Positions 18,848 through 26,446 of a stretch of 64,000 bases of DNA are shown here, piece by piece (within the stretch, counting starts at the first letter, position 1; the number at the start of each line of letters is the position of its first letter). Under the pieces are notes generated by a model, which saw only the letters and a program-made list of their open reading frames with translations, had not been told where the DNA came from and did not search any database. Source of the DNA: Leucobacter sp. UT-8R-CII-1-4. GTDB lineage: Bacteria; Actinomycetota; Actinomycetes; Actinomycetales; Microbacteriaceae. Position numbers and translations under genes: made by a program. Where the stretch lies: contig NZ_JASCRS010000001.1 in assembly GCF_030010235.1 (NCBI RefSeq), forward strand, positions 372,001-436,000, written 5' to 3'.

Positions 18848-18878
18848 ATAGCTCACATCTCAGAAAGCAGTCACACTC

Positions 18879-19442
18879 ATGACCACTCACAGCTCACCAG
18901 CACCGCTCAGCCGAGTCATCGTAGAAATCGTTGGATCGCCCTTCCACGCGCTAGTAGATCCCACAGACGGGGCGATCCTCGCTGCCGGCTTCGAAACCCC
19001 GGGCGACCCCGAAGCAGCCTCGCTCCTAACCAGACTCGCGAAACTCGACCCAGTGACGGCAGCCCGCGGGGTAAATGATCAGCCGCTAGAAAGCGGTGCG
19101 ACTGCTGAAGCGCTACGCGCCTACGCTGCTGGTGACACAGCCGCAATCGATCATCTGCCCGTGCGACAGCCAGGCCCACCGTTTCGCAACGAAGTGTGGC
19201 AGACGTTGCGCCTCGTCGAGCCGGGCAAAGCAGTCACCTATTCGGTGCTCGCCGAAATGGCTGGGCGTCCACGAGCTATTCGCGCCGCCGCGTCGGGCTG
19301 CGCCACCAACCTGGTCGCGTTGGTAGTGCCGTGCCACCGCATCGTGCGAAGCGACGGTGGTTTTGGCGGTTACCTATTCGGCACCGACATCAAGGAGAGG
19401 CTGCTCGCCCACGAGCATCGTTTCACTGACGCTCGGGAATAG
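18879..19442 (+). CDS. ogt: Methylated-DNA--protein-cysteine S-methyltransferase
   Basis: 187 aa suicide repair protein that takes the methyl group from O6-methylguanine onto Cys152 in VVPCHRIV. The C-terminal domain shows FRNEVWQTLRLVEPGKAVTYSVLAEMAG (in part) and the GGYLFG loop. Same direction as the Ada-AlkA gene with a 31-nt gap, so probably one methylation-inducible unit. Confidence 0.95.
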   Translation: MTTHSSPAPLSRVIVEIVGSPFHALVDPTDGAILAAGFETPGDPEAASLLTRLAKLDPVTAARGVNDQPLESGATAEALRAYAAGDTAAIDHLPVRQPGPPFRNEVWQTLRLVEPGKAVTYSVLAEMAGRPRAIRAAASGCATNLVALVVPCHRIVRSDGGFGGYLFGTDIKERLLAHEHRFTDARE

Positions 19443-19486
19443 CGGCTGTGCTGCTCGGTCACGAGCCAGCGGTTCAGAGCGGTGTC

Positions 19487-19550
19487 TACGCGCGACGGTA
19501 CACGCAGCAGTTACGCGCGACGGTACACGCAGCAGTTACGCGCGGCGGTA
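19487..19550. repeat. 25-bp tandem repeat, 2.6 copies, over the trmB 3' end
   Basis: TACGCGCGACGGTACACGCA starts one copy at 19487, again at 19512, and a partial copy with one change at 19537. The partial copy contains the last codons and stop of trmB (minus strand), and the others repeat that end downstream, each again with a stop codon. The period is not a multiple of 3. Confidence 0.95.
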
Positions 19551-20288
19551 GCTCAAATCGCGAATATCGCGACCCTTATTGATGCCCTTTTGTTCAAACG
19601 CCGTCAGCACCCGGCCCTCGAAACGCGGCGCCCAGTCACCCTCGAAATCGCGGCTGAAATCAGGCGCCGAATCGCAGACCTCGCGCATTTGCTCGGCATA
19701 GTCTTCCCAGTCGGTCGCGAGGCGCAGCACGCCGCCAGGACGTAATGCACGTGCCGCGATCTTCAAAAACTTCGGTGCAACAAGGCGGCGCTTCTTGTGA
19801 CGCTCTTTCGCCCAGGGGTCTGGGAAAAACACCCAAAGTTCGTCAACCGAACCCTCTGGCAATGCCTGCTCGAGCACCTCCGGGGCGTTCGCCTCAACCA
19901 TTTTGAGGTTGTCGGCCGCGGCCCACTCGGCACGAATCATGGTGCGCGCAAGCCCCGCCCGGAACACTTCGATCGCGAGAAAGTTGCGTTCAGGGTGAGC
20001 CTCGGCAGCGTGCACAATCGCGTGTCCCTGGCCCGAACCGACCTCAACGGTGAGTGGCGCGACGCGGCCAAACACCTCTGCCGGGTCGACTCGCACCTCA
20101 TCGGCGACACTCGTCGCGGCATGTCCGCGCGGCAGCTCAAGCAAAAAGCGTGGGCCAAGGTCTTCCCAGGCACGATCTTGTGAAGGTGTCATGCGTCCGC
20201 TTCGGCGTACGAATGAAACCGGGTGGTCGCGGAAGGTGCGGGGGTCTGAACTCTTGTCTGGGAGCGGCTGGGCGGGCATTTCAGGCAT
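19536..20288 (-). CDS. trmB: tRNA (guanine-N7-)-methyltransferase TrmB
   Basis: 250 aa SAM-dependent enzyme making m7G46 in tRNA. SAM-binding TVEVGSGQGHAIVHAA, LAIEVFRAG, then VDELWVFFPDPWAKERHKKRRLV with the family motif PDPWAKxRHxKRR and LATDWEDYAEQM near the C-terminus (motifs in part). Start at 20288; a second Met at residue 4 is equally possible. It is convergent with ogt, and its last codons lie inside a short tandem repeat. Confidence 0.95.
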   Translation of the reverse strand: MPEMPAQPLPDKSSDPRTFRDHPVSFVRRSGRMTPSQDRAWEDLGPRFLLELPRGHAATSVADEVRVDPAEVFGRVAPLTVEVGSGQGHAIVHAAEAHPERNFLAIEVFRAGLARTMIRAEWAAADNLKMVEANAPEVLEQALPEGSVDELWVFFPDPWAKERHKKRRLVAPKFLKIAARALRPGGVLRLATDWEDYAEQMREVCDSAPDFSRDFEGDWAPRFEGRVLTAFEQKGINKGRDIRDLSYRRA

Positions 20289-20330
20289 CTACTAAGCCTA
20301 AGCGATCTGCGAGCCCTCGGGTTCCGCTAG

Positions 20331-20382
20331 GTGCTCCGTCTGTGTGTGCCGCCTACGTGCTCCATTTGTGCGAGCCGCCTGC
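20331..20382. repeat. Imperfect 26-bp tandem repeat upstream of aroQ
   Basis: Units at 20331-20356 and 20357-20382 both read GTGCTCC...CCGCCT-C with about 20 of 26 positions identical; a third, decayed unit may begin at 20383. It lies between divergent trmB and aroQ. Confidence 0.7.
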
Positions 20383-20397
20383 GTGCCCCGCGGGCGC

Positions 20398-20499
20398 GAG
20401 TGGATACCTTGTCGCCGAGTGGATACGTCGTTCCGTGTTTCCAACTATCTATTTACGAACAAGGTATCCACTCAAGAAAGAGCTGTTGGCAGGTACGAT
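20398..20499 (+). promoter_or_regulatory. aroQ promoter region with three GAGTGGATAC elements
   Basis: GAGTGGATAC occurs at 20398-20407 and 20417-20426, and inverted at 20464-20473. The first and third belong to a perfect 14-nt inverted repeat (GAGTGGATACCTTG with its complement at 20460-20473). TACGAT at 20494-20499 lies 6 nt before the aroQ ATG and suits a leaderless -10. The set looks like a multi-site operator. Confidence 0.6.
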
Positions 20500-20505
20500 T
20501 GCCTC

Positions 20506-20949
20506 ATGACGCAACGCATGCTGCTGGTGAACGGGCCGAACCTCAACCTTCTCGGCACGCGCGAGCCTGCCACCTACGGCACCGACACCCTCGAAGACGT
20601 CATCGATCTGGTGCAGAGCACCGCCGCTGACTTCGGCTTCGAGGTGCGAGCGGTACAGTCCAACCACGAGGGAGTGCTGATCGACGCGATCCACGCCGCT
20701 CGCGAAGACTGCGCTGCAATCATCATCAATCCCGGCGCCTTCACACACACTTCGATCGCGTTGCGCGATGCGCTCACCGGGGTCGATCTGCCGGTCGCAG
20801 AGGTGCACCTGTCAAATGTGCATGCCCGCGAAGAGTTCCGCCACCACAGCTACATTTCTGCGGTTGCCGAGTGCGTCATTGTTGGGGCTGGGATTCAAGG
20901 GTATGAATTCGCTGTGCGCCGCCTCGCAAGATTGCTGCCGAAAAACTAG
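20506..20949 (+). CDS. aroQ: Type II 3-dehydroquinate dehydratase
   Basis: 147 aa shikimate-pathway enzyme. [20 protein letters not shown] gives the N-terminus with the catalytic Tyr and lid Arg, followed by [28 protein letters not shown] and [20 protein letters not shown] (in part), all type II signatures. Start at 20506, 4 codons before a second Met; a longer in-frame ORF from 20344 would cross the repeat region. Apparently unlinked from other aro genes. Confidence 0.96.
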   Translation: MTQRMLLVNGPNLNLLGTREPATYGTDTLEDVIDLVQSTAADFGFEVRAVQSNHEGVLIDAIHAAREDCAAIIINPGAFTHTSIALRDALTGVDLPVAEVHLSNVHAREEFRHHSYISAVAECVIVGAGIQGYEFAVRRLARLLPKN

Positions 20950-21033
20950 CTGCTCGGACCACGGGTTTTCAGCTCACGCGGTGGATCGCCCAGCGTCCAA
21001 ATAGTTCATCGCCCCCGCGCATTGGCGCAGAGT

Positions 21034-21897
21034 TCATGGCGCAGTTGGGAAGATCTGAAACAGGGTCGGATTATGCGCGTGCACAAGCACCGCGAAGACC
21101 ACCGCGTCAAAGAGCAGGTGCACTGTCACCACGTATCCGAGTGACTTGGTGCGCAAAAAGATCACACCCTGTACGAGCGCAAAAGGAATCGTCAGCAACG
21201 GCCCCCAAGCGCGATAGCCAAGCTCCCACAGGAACGAGACGAACACTACCGCCTGCAGAACATTCGCCAGCCAGGCCGGAAAATGCCGCAGCAGCACAGC
21301 GAAAACGGTGCAGATGAAGAAGAGCTCGTCCCAAATGCCCACCGCGCCAACACCGACAAACAACCTGACGATCAGTTCTGGGCTGTCTACCACGGGCCAG
21401 TTTTGGTACACCCCTGAGCCGATGAAATAGAACGGCAAGATCAGCCAGCCAAGCACGAGCACGGCCGCGAGCCACCCCCAATGGAGTTTGCCCCAGCGCT
21501 GCCCGGCGCGCCACGGAAAACCGGTTGCGCGATCCTGGTAGATAAATCTAGACACCAGATAGGGCACGAGGACCGCCCCGCCAAGCGCCAGGGTGAACTT
21601 CAGCATGGCAATATTGCCGAGTTCGGCTGCAAGCGAGATGGTGCGCACTATCAGCAAGCCAATCGCGATCAGCGAAAGGTCGCGCAGCAGCGATGGCGCT
21701 CCCCTGCCGAGAAAGCGCCGGTTGGGGTCGCAACCACCGCGGTCTGCTTTGTAGGCTGCGGCCATTCCGAGGGTCAGCAAGACAAAACCAGAGACCAGGT
21801 CTTCGAACACAAAAAACGCGGGAGCAGCGAGCACGGTGAGGCTTGCGGCGATGGTGTGCCACGGCTTGACGCTGAGGCGAAGTGCGGTCGTGCCCAT
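21034..21897 (-). CDS. CPBP-like intramembrane protease homologue with degenerate first motif
   Basis: 287 aa with about eight hydrophobic segments. The C-terminal third has the CPBP/Abi layout: WDELFFICTVF where the family has EExxxR, FLWELGYRAWG, then a membrane helix with HLLFDAVVF matching the last histidine motif. The first motif keeps one acidic pair (DE) but lacks the arginine, so proteolytic activity is doubtful. It is divergent from the UvrA-like gene, with a palindrome in between. I would call it a CPBP-family or related multi-pass membrane protein of unknown role. Confidence 0.65.
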   Translation of the reverse strand: MGTTALRLSVKPWHTIAASLTVLAAPAFFVFEDLVSGFVLLTLGMAAAYKADRGGCDPNRRFLGRGAPSLLRDLSLIAIGLLIVRTISLAAELGNIAMLKFTLALGGAVLVPYLVSRFIYQDRATGFPWRAGQRWGKLHWGWLAAVLVLGWLILPFYFIGSGVYQNWPVVDSPELIVRLFVGVGAVGIWDELFFICTVFAVLLRHFPAWLANVLQAVVFVSFLWELGYRAWGPLLTIPFALVQGVIFLRTKSLGYVVTVHLLFDAVVFAVLVHAHNPTLFQIFPTAP

Positions 21898-21934
21898 GAG
21901 TTAAGGCTATCGGCGCAGGCTTGGTGCCGGCCAG

Positions 21935-21973
21935 ATTTGGACGTATCCAAATGTCGGTGGCTCGCAGTACTCT
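21935..21973 (+). promoter_or_regulatory. Palindromic operator and leaderless promoter of the UvrA-like gene
   Basis: ATTTGGA-N4-TCCAAAT (21935-21952) is a perfect 7-bp inverted repeat. TACTCT (21968-21973) lies 6 nt before the ATG, so the palindrome covers roughly -20 to -40 of a leaderless transcript, a classic repressor position. It could also act on the divergent CPBP-like gene (start 21897). Confidence 0.6.
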
Positions 21974-21979
21974 TTTTGC

Positions 21980-24352
21980 ATGCCAGCACACACTCACCCA
22001 GCAGACTCGCACGATCGCATTCGCGTCTCTGGCGCTCGCGAGAACAACCTCAAGAACGTCAGTGTCGAGATCCCAAAGCGAAGGCTTACCGCGTTTACGG
22101 GTGTGTCTGGCTCCGGAAAGAGCTCGCTTGTGTTCGGCACCATCGCTGCCGAATCGCAGCGACTCATCAACGAGACCTACAGCGCATTTGTGCAGGGTTT
22201 CATGCCCTCGCAATCACGACCGGATGTCGACGTGCTTGAGGGCCTCACTACCGCCATCACAGTTGACCAGGAGCGCATGGGCGCCAACCCCCGCTCAACT
22301 GTTGGCACCGCAACCGACGTAAACGCCATGCTGCGCATTCTTTATTCGCGCCTTGGCTCGCCGCAGATTGGCTCGCCAAATGCGTTCTCATTTAATGTCG
22401 CCTCGGTGAGCGGGGCCGGCGCTGTCACCATCGAAAAAGGCGGCAGGCAAGTAAAAGAACGGCGAAGCTTCGAGATTCTTGGCGGCATGTGCGCACGTTG
22501 CGAGGGGCGCGGATCGGTCAGCGACTTTGACTTCGACGAACTTTATGATGCAGACAAGTCACTGCGCGAGGGCGCGCTTAAGGTTCCCGGTTACAGCATG
22601 GAGGGTTGGTGGGGCCGCATCTTCGATGATCTTTTTGACATGGACAAAAAGATCCGCGACTACAGCAAACGCGAGCTCGACAACCTGCTTTACAAAGAGC
22701 CAACAAAAGTCAAAGTAGAGGGTGTCAATCTCACCTATGAGGGTTTGATCCCGCGAATTCAAAAATCGATGCTCTCGAAAGATCGGGAAGCAATGCAATC
22801 GCACATTCGCGCGTTTGTTGATCGCGCGATCGTGTTTCACACCTGCCCCGACTGTGCGGGCACCCGACTCAATGAAACAGCACGCTCATCAAAGATCGGC
22901 GAGCTTTCGATCGCCGATGTGTGCGCCATGCAGATTTCCGATGTGGCCGAGTGGGTGAACACAATCAGTGATTCCGGAATGGCACCACTGATCACAAAGC
23001 TCTCCGACACCCTCGAATCCTTTGTACAGATCGGGCTCGGTTATCTCTCGCTCGATCGTCCAACCGGCACGCTTTCGGGAGGTGAGTCACAGCGCACCAA
23101 GATGATTCGTCACCTGGGTTCACCTATTACCGACGCGACCTATGTGTTTGATGAACCGTCAATTGGGTTGCACCCGCACGATATTCAGCGCATGAATCAA
23201 CTATTGCTCAAGCTGCGCGACAAGGGCAACACGGTGCTTGTTGTCGAACACAAACCAGAGATGATCGCAATTGCAGATCACGTTATTGACCTCGGCCCCG
23301 CTGCCGGCACAAAGGGTGGCGAAATCTGCTTTGAAGGCACAGTCGAAGAGTTGCGTGCTGCCGATACCCTCACTGGGCGCCATCTCGACGATCGGGCACA
23401 GCTCAAAACCGAGGTGCGCGAATCCACCGGTGCGATCGAAGTGCGCGGGGCAACACTGCACAACCTCGACAGCGTTGATGTTGACCTTCCACTCGGCGTG
23501 CTCTGCGTCATCACCGGCGTCGCGGGCTCAGGCAAGAGTTCACTGATTCACGGCTACGTTGCCAAGCGCGACGGCGTCGTTGCAGTGGACCAGGGTGCGA
23601 TCAAGGGTTCGCGTCGTTCAAACCCGGCCACCTACACTGGTCTGCTCGATCCCGTGCGCACCGCGTTCGCGAAAGCGAATGGGGTGAAACCTGCGCTATT
23701 TAGCGCAAACTCAGAGGGAGCTTGCCCTGAGTGCAAGGGCGCTGGCGTGATCTACACCGACCTCGGCATGATGGCAACAATGGAGAGCATCTGCGAGGTC
23801 TGCGAGGGAAAGCGCTTCGACGCGGCTGTGCTTGAGTACAAACTGGGCGACAAAAACATTGCCGAGGTGCTCGACCTCTCTATGGCTGAAGCGAAAGAGT
23901 TCTTCTCCGGCGCCAACGATGTGGCAACCAAGGTGCCCAAGGCCGCCAAAATTCTTGAGCGTCTCGTAGATGTTGGCCTTGGCTACCTGACGCTGGGCCA
24001 GCCGCTCTCAACCCTTTCTGGTGGCGAACGACAAAGACTCAAGCTTGCGATTCACATGATTGAAGACGCTGAAGTATACGTGCTCGACGAGCCAACCACC
24101 GGCCTGCATCTTGCTGACGTCGAGAATCTACTGGCGCTGCTCGATCGACTGGTTGACGCTGGCAAGAGCGTGCTTGTGATCGAGCATCATCAGGCGGTCA
24201 TGGCGCATGCCGACTGGATCGTAGACATTGGCCCCGGCGCTGGCCAGCAAGGCGGAAAGGTGGTCTTTGAAGGAACACCGAGCGCACTGATCGCAGATGG
24301 CAGCACACTCACCGGGCAGCACCTCGCAGACTATGTGGGTGAGGGCAAATAG
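21980..24352 (+). CDS. UvrA-like ABC ATPase (class II UvrA / DrrC type)
   Basis: 790 aa, shorter than housekeeping UvrA (about 950). Two ABC ATPase halves are present: Walker A GVSGSGKSS (about residue 41) and GVAGSGKSS (about 513), signatures LSGGESQR and LSGGERQR, Walker B FDEPSIGLHP and LDEPTTGLH. Zinc cysteines appear as CARCEG, CPDCAG, CPECKG and CEVCEG. There is no room for the UvrB-binding domain, so it probably does not feed nucleotide excision repair directly. Relatives such as DrrC protect DNA against intercalating drugs. It is monocistronic and seems operator-controlled. Confidence 0.9.
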   Translation: MPAHTHPADSHDRIRVSGARENNLKNVSVEIPKRRLTAFTGVSGSGKSSLVFGTIAAESQRLINETYSAFVQGFMPSQSRPDVDVLEGLTTAITVDQERMGANPRSTVGTATDVNAMLRILYSRLGSPQIGSPNAFSFNVASVSGAGAVTIEKGGRQVKERRSFEILGGMCARCEGRGSVSDFDFDELYDADKSLREGALKVPGYSMEGWWGRIFDDLFDMDKKIRDYSKRELDNLLYKEPTKVKVEGVNLTYEGLIPRIQKSMLSKDREAMQSHIRAFVDRAIVFHTCPDCAGTRLNETARSSKIGELSIADVCAMQISDVAEWVNTISDSGMAPLITKLSDTLESFVQIGLGYLSLDRPTGTLSGGESQRTKMIRHLGSPITDATYVFDEPSIGLHPHDIQRMNQLLLKLRDKGNTVLVVEHKPEMIAIADHVIDLGPAAGTKGGEICFEGTVEELRAADTLTGRHLDDRAQLKTEVRESTGAIEVRGATLHNLDSVDVDLPLGVLCVITGVAGSGKSSLIHGYVAKRDGVVAVDQGAIKGSRRSNPATYTGLLDPVRTAFAKANGVKPALFSANSEGACPECKGAGVIYTDLGMMATMESICEVCEGKRFDAAVLEYKLGDKNIAEVLDLSMAEAKEFFSGANDVATKVPKAAKILERLVDVGLGYLTLGQPLSTLSGGERQRLKLAIHMIEDAEVYVLDEPTTGLHLADVENLLALLDRLVDAGKSVLVIEHHQAVMAHADWIVDIGPGAGQQGGKVVFEGTPSALIADGSTLTGQHLADYVGEGK

Positions 24353-24358
24353 CCGGGA

Positions 24359-25420
24359 TCAGTCGGCGATCGGTGGGCTTTTTTCTGCTGGAGCTGAAGG
24401 CAATTCGTTCAGAGCACGAATCACGCGGAAAAGTTCGCCAGTTGCACGCCGCTTCGGGGTGAACACAATGCGCGGTAGTTCCAGGCGATCCTGATCAGCA
24501 ATTTCCTCACGGTAAGGCTCGCAGCGCGAAATACTTCCGCTTTCAAGCAGATGAGCAAATTGCTCGTTCAACTGCGCTATTTCGCCGTCACTCGGCTCCG
24601 CGGTGAGGCGCAGCACGACTTCGTCGCCGATCCAACGTAGCGAATCGTAGTTGCGCCAAAAACCAGTAATCTCGGCCGCAGCTTCGGTCACGGACTCGGT
24701 AATCAGCACACGATCAAGGTCACCCTTGCTGATCATGCCGCCAAATTCTAGGTGTTCACTCACAAAACGCTCAAAGCCGCGCCAGAAGGTGCCGTCTGGT
24801 CGGTCAAGCAGCACAATCGGCACCGGCACCATCTTGCCGGTCTGCTGCAGCGTGAGCAGTTCAAAGACCTCATCCATCGTGCCGTAACCACCAGGCAGAC
24901 AGATGAATCCCTGAGACTCTTTGACAAGCATCAACTTTCGAGTGAAGAAGTACTTCATCGAAACGAGACGGTCGTTGCCCGCGATCTCATGATTCGGTTG
25001 CTCTTCGAACGGCAACACAATCGAGACGCCAAGAGAACGTTCTGCACCTGCGCCCTGAGTTGCGGCATCCATAATGCCGGGGCCCGCTCCCGTGACCACG
25101 ATCCAGCCCTGCTCGGCAAGATCGCGAGAAACGTCATGCGCTTGCGAGTACAGCGGATCCTCGATTTTTGTGCGGGCAGAACCGAAAATGGTGACCTTCG
25201 GCACATGAGCGAACGGGGCAAACAACCGAAATGCAGCACGCATCTCTTCGAGAGCTGCCGCTGAAATCTTCAGATTCAGTCGACTCGTTTCATCAAGTCC
25301 AAGGCCAAGACCCGAATCGACAATGCGTGAAACAAGATTTCGTTGTTTGGTAACACCCGTTTCGCTCAACAGGGCGGCAACGGCTTCTCGGTGAGCGGCG
25401 GTGTCTTTTGGATCATGCAC
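24359..25420 (-). CDS. LOG-family Rossmann-fold nucleotide-binding protein
   Basis: 353 aa. A lysine-decarboxylase-like/LOG domain occupies about residues 70-260, with VTGAGPGIMDAATQGA and the signature PGGYGTMDEVFE. LOG proteins cleave nucleoside 5'-monophosphates (cytokinin-type phosphoribohydrolase activity); PGGxGTxxE is the active-site motif. Compared with the usual 190-aa LOG it has extra N- and C-terminal regions, as in the longer bacterial TIGR00730-like proteins. Its stop lies 6 nt from that of the convergent UvrA-like gene. Confidence 0.88.
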   Translation of the reverse strand: MHDPKDTAAHREAVAALLSETGVTKQRNLVSRIVDSGLGLGLDETSRLNLKISAAALEEMRAAFRLFAPFAHVPKVTIFGSARTKIEDPLYSQAHDVSRDLAEQGWIVVTGAGPGIMDAATQGAGAERSLGVSIVLPFEEQPNHEIAGNDRLVSMKYFFTRKLMLVKESQGFICLPGGYGTMDEVFELLTLQQTGKMVPVPIVLLDRPDGTFWRGFERFVSEHLEFGGMISKGDLDRVLITESVTEAAAEITGFWRNYDSLRWIGDEVVLRLTAEPSDGEIAQLNEQFAHLLESGSISRCEPYREEIADQDRLELPRIVFTPKRRATGELFRVIRALNELPSAPAEKSPPIAD

Positions 25421-25462
25421 ACTTCAAGACTAGACCGCGAGGCTCAAGCTCTGCCGAGTGTG

Positions 25463-25490
25463 TTGATTCACTTCGAACGGCACACATACT
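25463..25490 (+). promoter_or_regulatory. Promoter of the VanY-type peptidase gene
   Basis: TTGATT (25463-25468), 16-nt spacer, CATACT (25485-25490). Transcription would start about 5 nt before the ATG at 25502, giving a near-leaderless mRNA; no Shine-Dalgarno sequence is seen. Confidence 0.5.
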
Positions 25491-25501
25491 GACGTGGCAA
25501 A

Positions 25502-26350
25502 ATGGTGTCAATGAGCGAGCAAGAAGTATTTCCGGGAAGACGCGAGAACCGCGCAATCCGTGATCGCAAACGCAAACGCAAGATCACCATCGGGGTGGCT
25601 GCGGGAGTGATTGTGGCATTGCTCGGCGGTGGAGCGACAGTATGGGCAGTTTCGAATCAACCTGCCCCAGAAATCGCTCCCGCGAAACCCAAACCCAAAC
25701 CAACACCGACCCCAGAACCGACCCCAACACCCGAACCGGTGATTGAGCCGGCTCCCCCGGTGTACGACGTCGATACTCCTTCTTCGATCTCGGTGGTAGT
25801 GAACAAGCAGCGCTCACTCAATCCCATCGACTGGGCACCCGATGATTTGGTGACCCCCGAGGGCATCCCTAATGTGTGGGGCCACCCGCTGCGGGCTGAG
25901 GCATCGGCTGCGCTGCAGCAGATGTATCAAGCGGCAAGCGATGCTGGAGTGCCGTTCACCATCACAAGCGGATACCGTGACTACTGGCTGCAGAAAGACA
26001 TTTACGATGGTCTCGTAGCGCAAGGTGGCGTCGAATTCGCCGACCAAGATACTGCTCGGCCAAGTCATTCTGAGCATCAAACTGGGCTCGCGGTTGATCT
26101 TTTTGGAGCCGAAGGCTGCCAACTATCGGCCTGCTTCGGCGAGACCGCGACAGGCATCTGGTTGCGCGACAACGCCTACCAGTTTGGCTACATTCTGCGA
26201 TACCACGATGGCGAGCAGGCAATTGTGGGCTACACGTACGAGCCTTGGCATTTTCGATACGTTGGTGTTGAGATTGCAACCGCCATGCACGACCAAGACG
26301 AATTGAATCTTGAGACGTTCCTGGGGTTGCCTCCTGCGCCAACGAACTAG
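25502..26350 (+). CDS. D-alanyl-D-alanine carboxypeptidase, VanY/M15B family
   Basis: 282 aa. A basic N-terminus and one membrane helix (about residues 28-50) anchor it outside the cell; a Pro/Thr/Lys spacer (KPKPTPTPEP repeats) crosses the wall, and the M15B zinc peptidase fills about residues 120-270. Zinc ligands are in SEHQTGLAVDLFG (His, Asp) and EPWHFRYVG (His). It would trim D-Ala from peptidoglycan stems. No van cluster is nearby, so housekeeping remodelling is likelier than glycopeptide resistance. An ATG at 25511 is an alternative start. Confidence 0.92.
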   Translation: MVSMSEQEVFPGRRENRAIRDRKRKRKITIGVAAGVIVALLGGGATVWAVSNQPAPEIAPAKPKPKPTPTPEPTPTPEPVIEPAPPVYDVDTPSSISVVVNKQRSLNPIDWAPDDLVTPEGIPNVWGHPLRAEASAALQQMYQAASDAGVPFTITSGYRDYWLQKDIYDGLVAQGGVEFADQDTARPSHSEHQTGLAVDLFGAEGCQLSACFGETATGIWLRDNAYQFGYILRYHDGEQAIVGYTYEPWHFRYVGVEIATAMHDQDELNLETFLGLPPAPTN

Positions 26351-26387
26351 GCGGGTTCGCTTCGCTCAGATCAGCACCACGGCACTC

Positions 26388-26446
26388 GGCGGCCACCTAG
26401 TTGGCCATTCGGCGGCCGACTTAACCGCAGGGCGGCCGACTAGCTA
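26388..26446. repeat. Degenerate tandem repeat at the 3' end of the site-2 protease gene
   Basis: GGCGGCCGAC occurs at 26411-26420 and 26431-26440 and as GGCGGCCACC at 26388-26397. Read on the minus strand each unit carries a TAG or TAA, and the innermost one contains the gene's own Gly-stop end. Copies are diverged. Confidence 0.6.

Noticed and set aside
19487-19550. Possible CRISPR array
   Set aside because: Units are contiguous with no spacers, only 2.6 copies, and no cas genes are present.
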